Source: Diprion similis
Taxonomy: Eukaryota; Arthropoda; Insecta; Hymenoptera; Diprionidae
DNA: 64,000 nucleotides
Direction: 5' to 3'
Assembly: GCF_021155765.1 (NCBI RefSeq)
Contig: NC_060114.1
Location: 21,930,501 to 21,994,500, forward strand
Both the position numbers and the translations under genes were made by a program. Positions 49,001-59,695 of this stretch are shown here, one piece after another. The notes beneath the pieces are model-generated. The model searched no databases and was not told the origin of the DNA. It saw only the letters and a program-made list of their open reading frames with translations. The first letter of the stretch is position 1, and every line of letters starts with the position of its first letter.

Positions 49001-52000
49001 TGCACTATATCGACGTAATTTTTCGAGAGGAATCGACTGCGCACAGTCCGAATACGCTGCGAGCAACGTCTCAAGAGTTACGGCCAAAAAACCGAAAATT
49101 TTCTTTGTAATTCCTCTGCTGTTGGTCCCACGATTTTTTTGATGTCTTTTTCGCATTCCTGAGGGTCCAATTGGTCGGAAAAGGGTCCTGCAGAACGATT
49201 CCCGGACGAAAAGTTTTTGAGCTCTGAAAATCGCAAAATAGCCAGGCTAACCCCTTTGGATTTTTTCAGTCGAAATTTTGCTGATTTTGAAAAGTATCTA
49301 AAGTGACTTTGTAATGCACTATATCGACGTAATTTTTCGAGAGGAATCGACTGCGCACAGTCCGAATACGCTGCGAGCAACGTCTCAAGAGTTACGGCCA
49401 AAAAACCGAAAATTTTCTTTGTAATTCCTCTGCTGTTGGTCCCACGACTTTTTTGATGTCTTTTCCGCATTCCTGAGGGTCCAATTAGTCGGAAAAGGGT
49501 CCTGCAGAACGATTCCCAGACGAAAAGTTTTTGAGCTCTGAAAATCGCAAAAAAGCCAGGCTAACCCCTTTGGATTTTTTCAGTCGAAATTTGGCTGATT
49601 TTGAAAAGTATCTAGAGTGACTTTGTGATGCACTATATCGACGTAATTTTCCGAGAGGAATCGATTGCGCACAGTCGGAATACGCTGCGAGCAACGTATC
49701 AAGAGTTACGGCCAAAAAACCGAAAATTTTCTTTGTAATTCCTCTGCTGTTGGTCCCACGACTTTTTTGATGTCTTTTTCGCATTCCTGAGGGTCCAATT
49801 AGTCGGAAAAGGGTCCTGCAGAACGATTCCCAGACGAAAAGTTTTTGAGCTCTGAAAATCGCAAAAAAGCCAGGCTAACCCCTTTGGATTTTTTCAGTCG
49901 AAATTTGGCTGATTTTGAAAAGTATCTAAAGTGACTTTGTAATGCACTATATCGACGTAATTTTTCGAGAGGAATCGACTGCGCACAGTCCGAATACGCT
50001 GCAAGCAACGTCTCAAGAGTTACGGCCAAAAAACCGAAAATTTTCTTTGTAATTCCTCTGCTGTTGGTCCCACGACTTTTTTGATGTCTTTTTCGCATTC
50101 CTGAGGGTCCAATTAGTCGGAAAAGGGTCCTGCAGAACGATTCCCAGACGAAAAGTTTTTGAGCTCTGAAAATCGCAAAAAAGCCAGGCTAACCCCTTTG
50201 GATTTTTTCAGTCGAAATTTGGCTGATTTTGAAAAGTATCTAAAGTGACTTTGTAATGCACTATATCGACGTAATTTTTCGAGAGGAATCGACTGCGCAC
50301 AGTCCGAATACGCTGCGAGCAACGTCTCGAGAGTTACGGCCAAAAAACCGAAAATTTTCTTTGTAATTCCTCTGCTGTTGGTCCCACGACTTTTTTGATG
50401 TCTTTTTCGCATTCCTGAGGGTCCAAATAGTCGGAAAAGGGTCCTGCAGAACGATTCCTAGACGAAAAGTTTTTGAGCTCTGAAAATCGCAAAAAAGCCA
50501 GGCTAACCCCTTTGGATTTTTTCAGTCGAAATTTGGCTGATTTTGAAAAGTATCTAAAGTGACTTTGTAATGCACTATATCGACGTAATTTTTCGAGAGG
50601 AATCGACTGCGTACAGTCCGAATACGCTGCAAGCAACGTCTCAAGAGTTACGGCCAAAAAACCGAAAATTTTCTTTGTAATTCCTCTGCTGTTGGTCCCA
50701 CGACTTTTTTGATGTCTTTTCCGCATTCCTGAGGGTCCAATTAGTCGGAAAAGGGTCCTGCAGAACGATTCCCAGACGAAAAGTTTTTGAGCTCTGAAAA
50801 TCGCAAAAAAGCCAGGCTAACCCCTTTGGATTTTTTCAGTCGAACTTTGGCTGATTTTGAAAAGTATCTAAAGTGACTTTGTAATGCACTATATCGACGT
50901 AATTTTTCGAGAGGAATCGACTGCGCACAGTCCGAATACGCTGCAAGCAACGTCTCAAGAGTTACGGCCAAAAAACCGAAAATTTTCTTTGTAATTCCTC
51001 TGCTGTTGGTCCCACGACTTTTTTGATGTCTTTTTCGCATTCCTGAGGGTCCAATTAGTCGGAAAAGGGTCCTGCAGAACGATTCCCAGACGAAAAGTTT
51101 TTGAGCTCTGAAAATCGCAAAAAAGCCAGGCTAACCCCTTTGGATTTTTTCAGTCGAAATTTGGCTGATTTTGAAAAGTATCTAAAGTGACTTTGTAATG
51201 CACTATATCGACGTGATTTTTCGAGAGGAATCGACTGCGCACAGTCCGAATACGCTGCAAGCAACGTCTCAAGAGTTACGGCCAAAAAACCGAAAATTTT
51301 CTTTGTAATTCCTCTGCTGTTGGTCCCACGACTTTTTTGATGTCTTGCTCGCATTCCTGAGGGTCCAATTAGTCGAAAAAGGGTCCTGCAGAACGATTCC
51401 CAGACGAAAAGTTTTTGAGCTCTGAAAATCGCAAAAAAGCTAGGCTAACCCCTTTGGATTTTTTCAGTCGAAATTTGGCTGATTTTGAAAAGTATCCAAA
51501 GTGACTTTGTAATGCACTATATCGACGTAATTTTTCGAGAGGAATCGACTGCGCACAGTCCGAATACGCTGCAAGCAACGTCTCAAGAGTTACGGCCAAA
51601 AAACCGAAAATTTTCTTTGTAATTCCTCTGCTGTTGGTCCCACGACTTTTTTGATGTCTTTTTCGCATTCCTGAGGGTCCAATTAGTCGGAAAAGGGTCC
51701 TGCAGAACGATTCCCAGACGAAAAGTTTTTGAGCTCTGAAAATCGCAAAAAAGCCAGGCTAACCCCTTTGGATTTTTTCAGTCGAAATTTGGCTGATTTT
51801 GAAAAGTATCTAAAGTGACTTTGTGATGCACTATATCGACGTAATTTTTCGAGAGGAATCGACTGCGCACAGTCCGAATACGCTGCGAGCAACGTCTCGA
51901 GAGTTACGGCCAAAAAACCGAAAATTTTCTTTGTAATTCCTCTGCTGTTGGTCCCACGACTTTTTTGATGTCTTTTTCGCATTCCTGAGGGTCCAAATAG

Positions 52001-54395
52001 TCGGAAAAGGGTCCTGCAGAACGATTCCTAGACGAAAAGTTTTTGAGCTCTGAAAATCGCAAAAAAGCCAGGCTAACCCCTTTGGATTTTTTCAGTCGAA
52101 ATTTGGCTGATTTTGAAAAGTATCTAAAGTGACTTTGTAATGCACTATATCGACGTAATTTTTCGAGAGGAATCGACTGCGTACAGTCCGAATACGCTGC
52201 AAGCAACGTCTCAAGAGTTACGGCCAAAAAACCGAAAATTTTCTTTGTAATTCCTCTGCTGTTGGTCCCACGACTTTTTTGATGTCTTTTCCGCATTCCT
52301 GAGGGTCCAATTAGTCGGAAAAGGGTCCTGCAGAACGATTCCCAGACGAAAAGTTTTTGAGCTCTGAAAATCGCAAAAAAGCCAGGCTAACCCCTTTGGA
52401 TTTTTTCAGTCGAACTTTGGCTGATTTTGAAAAGTATCTAAAGTGACTTTGTAATGCACTATATCGACGTAATTTTTCGAGAGGAATCGACTGCGCACAG
52501 TCCGAATACGCTGCAAGCAACGTCTCAAGAGTTACGGCCAAAAAACCGAAAATTTTCTTTGTAATTCCTCTGCTGTTGGTCCCACGACTTTTTTGATGTC
52601 TTTTTCGCATTCCTGAGGGTCCAATTAGTCGGAAAAGGGTCCTGCAGAACGATTCCCAGACGAAAAGTTTTTGAGCTCTGAAAATCGCAAAAAAGCCAGG
52701 CTAACCCCTTTGGATTTTTTCAGTCGAAATTTGGCTGATTTTGAAAAGTATCCAAAGTGACTTTGTAATGCACTATATCGACGTAATTTTTCGAGAGGAA
52801 TCGACTGCGCACAGTCCGAATACGCTGCAAGCAACGTCTCAAGAGTTACGGCCAAAAAACCGAAAATTTTCTTTGTAATTCCTCTGCTGTTGGTCCCACG
52901 ACTTTTTTGATGTCTTTTTCGCATTCCTGAGGGTCCAATTAGTCGGAAAAGGGTCCTGCAGAACGATTCCCAGACGAAAAGTTTTTGAGCTCTGAAAATC
53001 GCAAAAAAGCCAGGCTAACCCCTTTGGATTTTTTCAGTCGAAATTTGGCTGATTTTGAAAAGTATCTAAAGTGACTTTGTAATGCACTATATCGACGTAA
53101 TTTTTCGAGAGGAATCGACTGCGCACAGTCCGAATACGCTGCAAGCAACGTCTCAAGAGTTACGGCCAAAAAACCGAAAATTTTCTTTGTAATTCCTCTG
53201 CTGTTGGTCCCACGACTTTTTTGATGTCTTTTTCGCATTCCTGAGGGTCCAATTAGTCGGAAAAGGGTCCTGCAGAACGATTCCCGGACGAAAAGTTTTT
53301 GAGCTCTGAAAATCGCAAAATAGCCAGGCTAACCCCTTTGGATTTTTTCAGTCGAAATTTGGCTGATTTTGAAAAGTATCTAAAGTGACTTTGTAATGCA
53401 CTATATCGACGTAATTTTTCGAGAGGACTCGACTGCGCACAGTCCGAATACGCTGCGAGCAACGTCTCAAGAGTTACGGCCAAAAAATCGAAAATTTTCT
53501 TTGTAATTCCTCTGCTGTTGGTCCCACGACATCTTTGATGTCTTTTTCGCATTCCTGAGGGTCCAAATAGTCGGAAAAGGGTCCTGCAGAACGATTCCTA
53601 GACGAAAAGTTTTTGAGCTCTGAAAATCGCAAAAAAGCCAGGCTAACCCCTTTGGATTTTTTCAGTCGAAATTTGGCTGATTTTGAAAAGTATCTAAAGT
53701 GACTTTGTGATGCACTATATCGACGTAATTTTTCGAGAGGAATCGACTGCGCACAGTCCGAATACGCTGCGAGCAACGTCTCGAGAGTTACGGCCAAAAA
53801 ACCGAAAATTTTCTTTGTAATTCCTCTGCTGTTGGTCCCACGACTTTTTTGATGTCTTTTCCGCATTCCTGAGGGTCCAATTAGTCGGAAAAGGGTCCTG
53901 CAGAACGATTCCCAGACGAAAAGTTTTTGAGCTCTGAAAATCGCAAAAAAGCCAGGCTAACCCCTTTGGATTTTTTCAGTCGAAATTTGGCTGATTTTGA
54001 AAAGTATCTAAAGTGACTTTGTAATGCACTATATCGACGTAATTTTTCGAGAGGAATCGACTGCGCACAGTCCGAATACGCTGCGAGCAACGTCTCAAGA
54101 GTTACGGCCAAAAAACCGAAAATTTTCTTTGTAATTCCTCTGCTGTTGGTCCCACGACTTCTTTGATGTTTTTTCCGCATTCCTGAGGGTCCAATTAGTC
54201 GGAAAAGGGTCCTGCAGAACGATTCCCGGACGAAAAGTTTTTGAGCTCTGAAAATCGCAAAAAAGCCAGGCTAACCCCTTTGGATTTTTTCAGTCGAAAT
54301 TTGGCTGATTTTGAAAAGTATCTAAAGTGACTTTGTGATGCACTATATCGACGTAATTTACCGAGAGGAATCGATTTCGCACAGTCTGAATACGC
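46030..54395 (-). repeat. Satellite array, about 26.6 head-to-tail copies of a 314 bp monomer
   Basis: The monomer repeats with an exact 314-base spacing: 26 equivalent ATGs (minus strand) fall at 46330, 46644 and so on to 54180. All copies have the same orientation and near-identical sequence; the outermost copies are diverged, and weak similarity to the monomer reaches left to about 45960. Each full monomer contains a 99-codon minus-strand frame starting MRKRHQKSRGTNSRG, then a TAA stop and a 14-base gap to the next ATG. Because 314 is not divisible by 3, the frames do not join. Shared variants show higher-order structure (offsets of 1570 and 1884 bp). No CENP-B-like box was recognised. The ORF may be a by-product of homogenisation; it is not annotated as a gene. 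Confidence 0.98.
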
Positions 54396-54634
54396 CATCA
54401 GCTACTTCATCTCGTTTCTTTATCTTCTCTATTCCTTGACGCTTCCAATTAACAATCTGAGATTCTTCAATTCTTAGGATCGAAATGTAATTGACATCCA
54501 TCAACCTAACCATGTGAGTTTTGACGTACGACATTACACCGTTTCGTTGTACCCATTTTCATGAGCGACCTCTCCCGCCGATGGCGTGGCATTGCCGAGT
54601 CAATATGACGCCTGTGGAAATCCAGCCTCACGTA
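54362..54634 (-). repeat. Right arm of the inverted repeat that encloses the satellite array
   Basis: Reverse-complement partner of 45326-45600. In this arm the homologous sequence runs directly into the last, partial monomer (ending near 54395) with no spacer. The translated inner part (minus strand, RIEESQIVNW, then EKIKKRDEV and GVFRLCEID) resembles the left arm at protein level, which suggests both arms come from one coding or transposon sequence. Confidence 0.72.
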
Positions 54635-55533
54635 ATCATGAGTAAGAAGACAGTGCACTTCTTTCGAATTATATCATTGATTCACCGTAACTTTCAAACC
54701 ATAGCTGCCTGGACTAGATTCTAGGACTTTTCAAAATCAACAACGACATTCTTAGAGAAATCCAGAGCAGTCGACTATAATTTTTATTGCCGCATCTGGA
54801 GGGGCTGAAAGGTGCATAGCTGAGATAGTCTGTGCAATTCTGAAAAAGTGGGTCCGTAAAATGAGCCATACTGAGATGGTTTCATGCAATATTGAGGTGA
54901 TTAGACGAGAATCAGGAATTTCAATAATTAAGTAAATAAGAAATGGCCCCACAAACAGCGCGGTGCGGAGAACGCGTCAACAACTATATAAGGGTGCATT
55001 CCGAAATTACCTAGCAACGCTAAAAATTCCCTAGTTCCGGCCGTAAAGCAGGAAGACAGAGAAGGAAAGAGTAACATGAGTACCTCTCTCTTTCTAAGCC
55101 AGGAGCGTAGCGTGGTAAATTTAGTGCCTGCGTCGATGATACGCACCTAATTAAAATTTTGTATGACATTTTGAAGAGTAGATGTTGCCTTCGTTATAGC
55201 ATATATTATGTACGATAATTACGTACATTATTATCATAGTTTATCGTATACAATATGTTATGTATATTTCAATATAATATATAATAAAATATTACATTAT
55301 ATTTACACTCAAGAAGTCAGGACAATTGTTACATAAAAGGATAATCCTTGTTTGAAAGAAAACTTGCTTTAGGAATTTGTTATTTGGATTGAATTTTTGG
55401 GATTTTGGATTTGAAGAAATTATTGATGTGCTAATGCATTAATTCTGACAATAAATTGATGGTTTTATTCATACAATTGCACTTTGACCATAGTTTATTA
55501 AACAGTACACTTAATTTATTACCTTACTTTACT

Positions 55534-55662
55534 TATCTTGACACTAACTAAGTACTTAGAATAATCATATCATCGGCACTCATGTTTAAACTTACGTTAC
55601 TTATATCTTGACACTAACTAAGCACTTAGAATAATTATATTATCAGTATTTATGTTTAAACA
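55534..55662. repeat. Tandem dimer with 70 bp period
   Basis: TATCTTGACACTAACTAAG occurs at 55534 and again at 55604. Similarity continues through CACTTAGAATAAT and ATGTTTAAAC in both copies, so a unit of about 60-70 bases is present twice with some substitutions. Confidence 0.8.
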
Positions 55663-56060
55663 AAACCTAATATCAACTATAATTAAGAATAGACATGAAC
55701 AATGAATTAATGGTTATCTCTTATATGATGTAATACTTATTCATGATTGAAAAGAATGTTTTTCGTGTATCGCTGGTAATCTGTGTAATATTGAATATTT
55801 GTGAGAATCTGATTTCAAAGGGAATGTGAACAGTAACTCACCTCATACAATTTCTAATATTACTTACTTGTGAAAATTGACGCTCGAACCATGGTTTGTC
55901 ACTTTCTATTTGCAAGTGCAGCATTTCAGAACCATGCTGAAGTTTGATTACGTTTATATTATTTTAACACTGCACAGTTCGAACTACTTAAGCACCTCAA
56001 GCACTACGTGGGCGCTGCAATCTGCACCTTTATCGCGTCGCTTAGTGCAGCTCTGACGTA

Positions 56061-56070
56061 GTCACGTGAC
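56061..56070. promoter_or_regulatory. Palindromic E-box GTCACGTGAC
   Basis: A 10-base palindrome with a CACGTG core (USF/MITF-type), about 870 bases upstream of the SUCLG2 start. The sequence is certain; the function is inferred. Confidence 0.3.
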
Positions 56071-56933
56071 TATTTTGAACCGATCAATCACATTTTGTGA
56101 GAGAGAGAGAGAAAGGTACTCATGCTACGAGATCTATCCTTTCTACACTCGCCGCTTATGGGACAGGATAGGACTGGCGCCCACCATGTATGTATGTACT
56201 ATATGCTCTAAGGGTGTAACCCTCGCACGGTACACAAAGAATGCAGGACATGGTGTCTATGGCCCCCACAGACAAGTTATAGGATGGTCCATATATTTTC
56301 TCACTTCGTCACCACGATCGCCATTATGCAGTTCGTGTTTGATTCCATCTTTTCCACATCAATAGCGTGTACATACATACATTACTCTTTATTGATACTT
56401 TTTGCACATTGTAGTTTACGTAATAATGGACAATAATTATCTTTAGTGACTCACTGCAACATATATTTATGTTGGGCCTAGTCCTATCTTTAATTCAAAA
56501 TCTGGATTCTTATGGAGTTTGGGTTACCCATAAATACAGTTAATATTTCGAAAGTTTCAACATGTGTGCAATTATTAATACTAATAACACCTAATTGTCA
56601 TGTTTATACAGATGAAATAAATATTTTATTTTATTGACGCTGGGTTTGGTCACTTCGTTGTACAGCCCTATCCAGTCTCATAACCTAATTAATCTTATCT
56701 AACAGAGCACGGAGCGCCCATTGGGTATTGCATGATTATCGTATTTTAATAATAATATTATTTTCCTTCTTTTCCTTCCGTATACACGATTGGCAAACTA
56801 AAGACAGTTGTAATTTTGAATCCGATTGTACCGACCAGTTTCTCAACCTAACCTCAAACTGTGTTAGAAGTATACGAGTATTGTCTGAAGAGTATCGGTC
56901 GTTGAGAGGAGACAAAGTGCTGAAGCGATAAAC

Positions 56934-59368
56934 ATGTCGCGATTCCTTGTTCAGAGAGCCTCGCTCTTGGTTAATTCATTCAAAAATGTATCACGAGCGT
57001 TTCTAATTCCTGTAAGGAATTTGAACCTTCTCGAATATCAGAGTAAATTACTTCTAAGAGACAGCGGTGTATCTGTACAAAATTTCACAATAGTGGACGA
57101 CTTGAAATATGCCCCAGAAGTCTTAAACAAATTCAGTAAGTATGTCTACTTTCATATTAAGTCATATTGGTATAATTTGCGAGCTTCAGAAGGTCTCATG
57201 TATGCAACTCGCCCAATCAACGCTGCAAACGTTCAGTAAATTTTTTTTACCCTACAGATGCGGCTGAGTACGTAGTGAAGGCCCAAATTCTAGCAGGAGG
57301 GAGGGGCAAAGGTCACTTTGATAACGGATTCAAGGGTGGTGTACACATCACTAAAGAGTAAGAGCAATTCTGCTAGAAATGGAAAATAATCGATTTCTTG
57401 CGAAAAACCTTTCCACGGATTACATCCGGCAAGAATAACAAAATAATATATCCGGTTACATTATTGGGATTAAGGGGGTGCACTGGTCGATTTAATATGT
57501 AATTGTCGTACATATCTTCAGATACCAAAGTCCACGTATTTTAAACGCAAAAAAAGGTTTAACAGCTCCATTCTAATCACAATTCTGAACAAAAGGACTC
57601 CATCACATTTTTATTCGATGCAAAAATAAAGAAATGGCACGAAAACTACGAATTTACTATAGCGATTTCGTAGTTTTCGTCCCATTTCTTTATTGTTGCA
57701 TCAAATGAAAATGAACGTCGAAATCGACCAGGGTGCCCCCTTAATCTTTCACCGACGTTCCAGAATCTTGATTTATAATTTATAAATAAATAAATTTTTT
57801 CATTCTATTCAGACCTCATAATATTCATAATTCCATCAACAGGGAAATTAAAAATCTATTCAAATATTGATCGATTTCTGTTGTAATTCAATGTGACGTT
57901 TTCTGGTGTAATACAATATAAACATTTTATATTCAGATTCTTTAATCTTCTTAGATTATGTTTGTAAATTAAATTTTGTTGAGGGTCACTTTGTTTGTTT
58001 CCAAATTGAAATTTATTCAGGCAATGAATTTGAAGCAAGAAATCCGGCTTTAAATTATAGTCGTAAAAATTGGTATGAAAACTTTGTAGACACGAGAAGC
58101 TTCTGGAAATGGTCAAGAACATGTTGGGGCATCGTTTAATAACAAAACAGACGCCCAAGGAAGGAATTGTGGTAAATAAAGTGATGGTTGCCGAGTCAGT
58201 TGACATCGTGAAGGAGACATACGTTTGTATTTTAATGGACAGACAGCATAACGGTCCAGTATTGATAGCTTCTCCAGCAGGTGGAATGGACATTGAAGCG
58301 GTTGCTGAAAAAACACCGGATTTAATAAAGACCATACCGCTTGACATTTACGAGGGAATTACGGAGAGCATTGCCAAAGAAGTAGCAAATTTCTTAGGTT
58401 TCAGAGATAAGGTGTTGCTAGACAAAACTGTCGCCGAATTGAGGAATTTGTGGAAGTTATTTGTTGACATAGATGCGCTGCAGATCGAGATAAATCCTTT
58501 GGTAGAAACCAAGGATAAACAAATCATCGCTGTTGATGCTAAGATTTCATTTGACGACAACGCTCAGTACAGGCAACAGGACATATTCTCTTTGGACGAC
58601 GCTGGCGAAGATGATCCGAGAGAAGTAGAGGCGTCGAAATTCAGCTTGAATTACATCGGAATGGACGGAAACATTGGATGCCTTGGTAATCTAGATCTTC
58701 CCCGCGTATTCCTACTAGAGTTTTGATCGGTATTAGAACAATGTTTCTTGTCCATAATGTATTTTGATTCAATTCTAATATTGCAACGTGTAATTGACCT
58801 ATAGTTAACGGAGCTGGGCTAGCCATGGCAACCATGGATATAATTAAGTTAAACGGGGGAACGCCAGCTAATTTCTTGGACGTTGGAGGTAGCGTCAAGG
58901 AAGATCAAGTATATCAAGCTTTCCGAATTCTCACGGAAGGTAAATCAATACTTCGCTGATTATCGACTGAGATTATTTATCATTTGACTAATGGAAACAC
59001 TTCGAGAATGTTGTAATACTGTTCGTATTAAATTCAGATGCCAAGGTACAAGCTATTCTCGTCAACGTTTTCGGCGGTATAGTAAACTGCGCAACGATAG
59101 CCAATGGAATTGTGGGAGCGGCTCGTAATCTTGGCTTGAGAATCCCACTTGTGGTCAGATTGGAAGGTAATATTGTTTATCATCTAATTGTCGAAAAATT
59201 TCAGAAAGGCACAGCGAATTTTTATGTAAACGAATTGTTTTACGGTTCAATCTAGGTACGAATGTTGTAGAGGCAAGAAAAATACTTGCGGAATCTGGGT
59301 TACCGATTCTTTCAGCTTCCGATTTGGATGAGGCCGCTAAGAAAGCCGTCGCAGCGATACGACAATAA
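56934..59368 (+). CDS. SUCLG2: Succinyl-CoA ligase [GDP-forming] subunit beta, mitochondrial
   Basis: Six exons: 56934-57135, 57258-57357, 58090-58685, 58805-58939, 59038-59166, 59256-59368, all GT-AG, giving 424 aa (human about 430). An Arg/Ser-rich, acid-poor presequence (1-30) targets mitochondria; the mature part begins at LLEYQSK. The ATP-grasp domain has [12 protein letters not shown] (75-86) for nucleotide binding and IEINPLVE for metal; the CoA-ligase domain has [14 protein letters not shown] (about 294-307) and [11 protein letters not shown]. The enzyme, with the alpha subunit, converts succinyl-CoA to succinate with formation of GTP in the TCA cycle. [16 protein letters not shown] and RLEGTNV are features of the GDP-forming rather than ADP-forming beta subunit. 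Intron 2 carries a MITE. ATG 56934 starts the presequence. Confidence 0.96.
57469..57745. mobile_element. MITE with TTAA-type ends inside SUCLG2 intron 2
   Basis: Terminal inverted repeats ATTAAGGGGGTGCACTGG (57469 onward) and, on the right, a segment ending CCAGGGTGCCCCCTTAAT (57745) match over about 25 bases. TTAA at both tips is the piggyBac-family target-site pattern. An inner inverted repeat of about 45 bases (57603-57650 with 57665-57715, containing ATAAAGAAATGG) makes most of the right half able to fold. The left half has about 107 extra unpaired bases. No coding capacity. Confidence 0.75.
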
Positions 59369-59689
59369 GCTAATCCGTCCACCATTGACGTGTATCGATA
59401 AATTTTCCTGTTCAAGACTGTATAATTTATATTTTTGCTCAATTATAGTAATATTTCACGTGGTGTACATTGCACTAGCTGTACATACGTATAATAGAAT
59501 TATATCATGAATGATATATGTTGTTGTTTACGAAGATGTACGCGCTGTAAGAATCGAACGAGAGAGCGGAAAAGTTTTATAATTAGCAGTGGAGTGTGAT
59601 TACCGATAGTAGTGTTTAATCTATTCCGAATTTTCCATTGGAAGCTGGTATAGAAGCAACAATTTATACTGTAAATGCATTTGTATTGA

Positions 59690-59695
59690 AATAAA
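59690..59695 (+). terminator. Poly(A) signal AATAAA of SUCLG2
   Basis: A canonical AATAAA lies 322 bases after the stop codon and is followed by a T-rich segment. Confidence 0.6.

Larger units (their letters stand above)
54635..56933. other. Intergenic region upstream of SUCLG2
   Basis: Mostly AT-rich. It holds a TATATAAG box near 54985 of unknown use, a 70 bp tandem dimer (55534-55662), an extended palindromic E-box GTCACGTGAC (56061-56070), a short (GA)n run (about 56099-56113) and an inverted CCAAT near 56720. The SUCLG2 promoter is probably in the last 250 bases. No other exon supported. Confidence 0.45.

Noticed and set aside
46016-54398. CRISPR-like array
   Set aside because: The repeat unit is a 314 bp contiguous monomer without unique spacers, in eukaryotic DNA with spliced genes. 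It is a satellite.
46016-54398. A tandem family of 26 real genes
   Set aside because: Non-coding parts are as similar as the ORFs, the gap between frames is only 14 bases, and there is no promoter or poly(A) signal per unit. Coding status is left as a test, not annotated.
58113-58347. Minus-strand open frames opposite SUCLG2
   Set aside because: They are shadows of the plus-strand coding exon.
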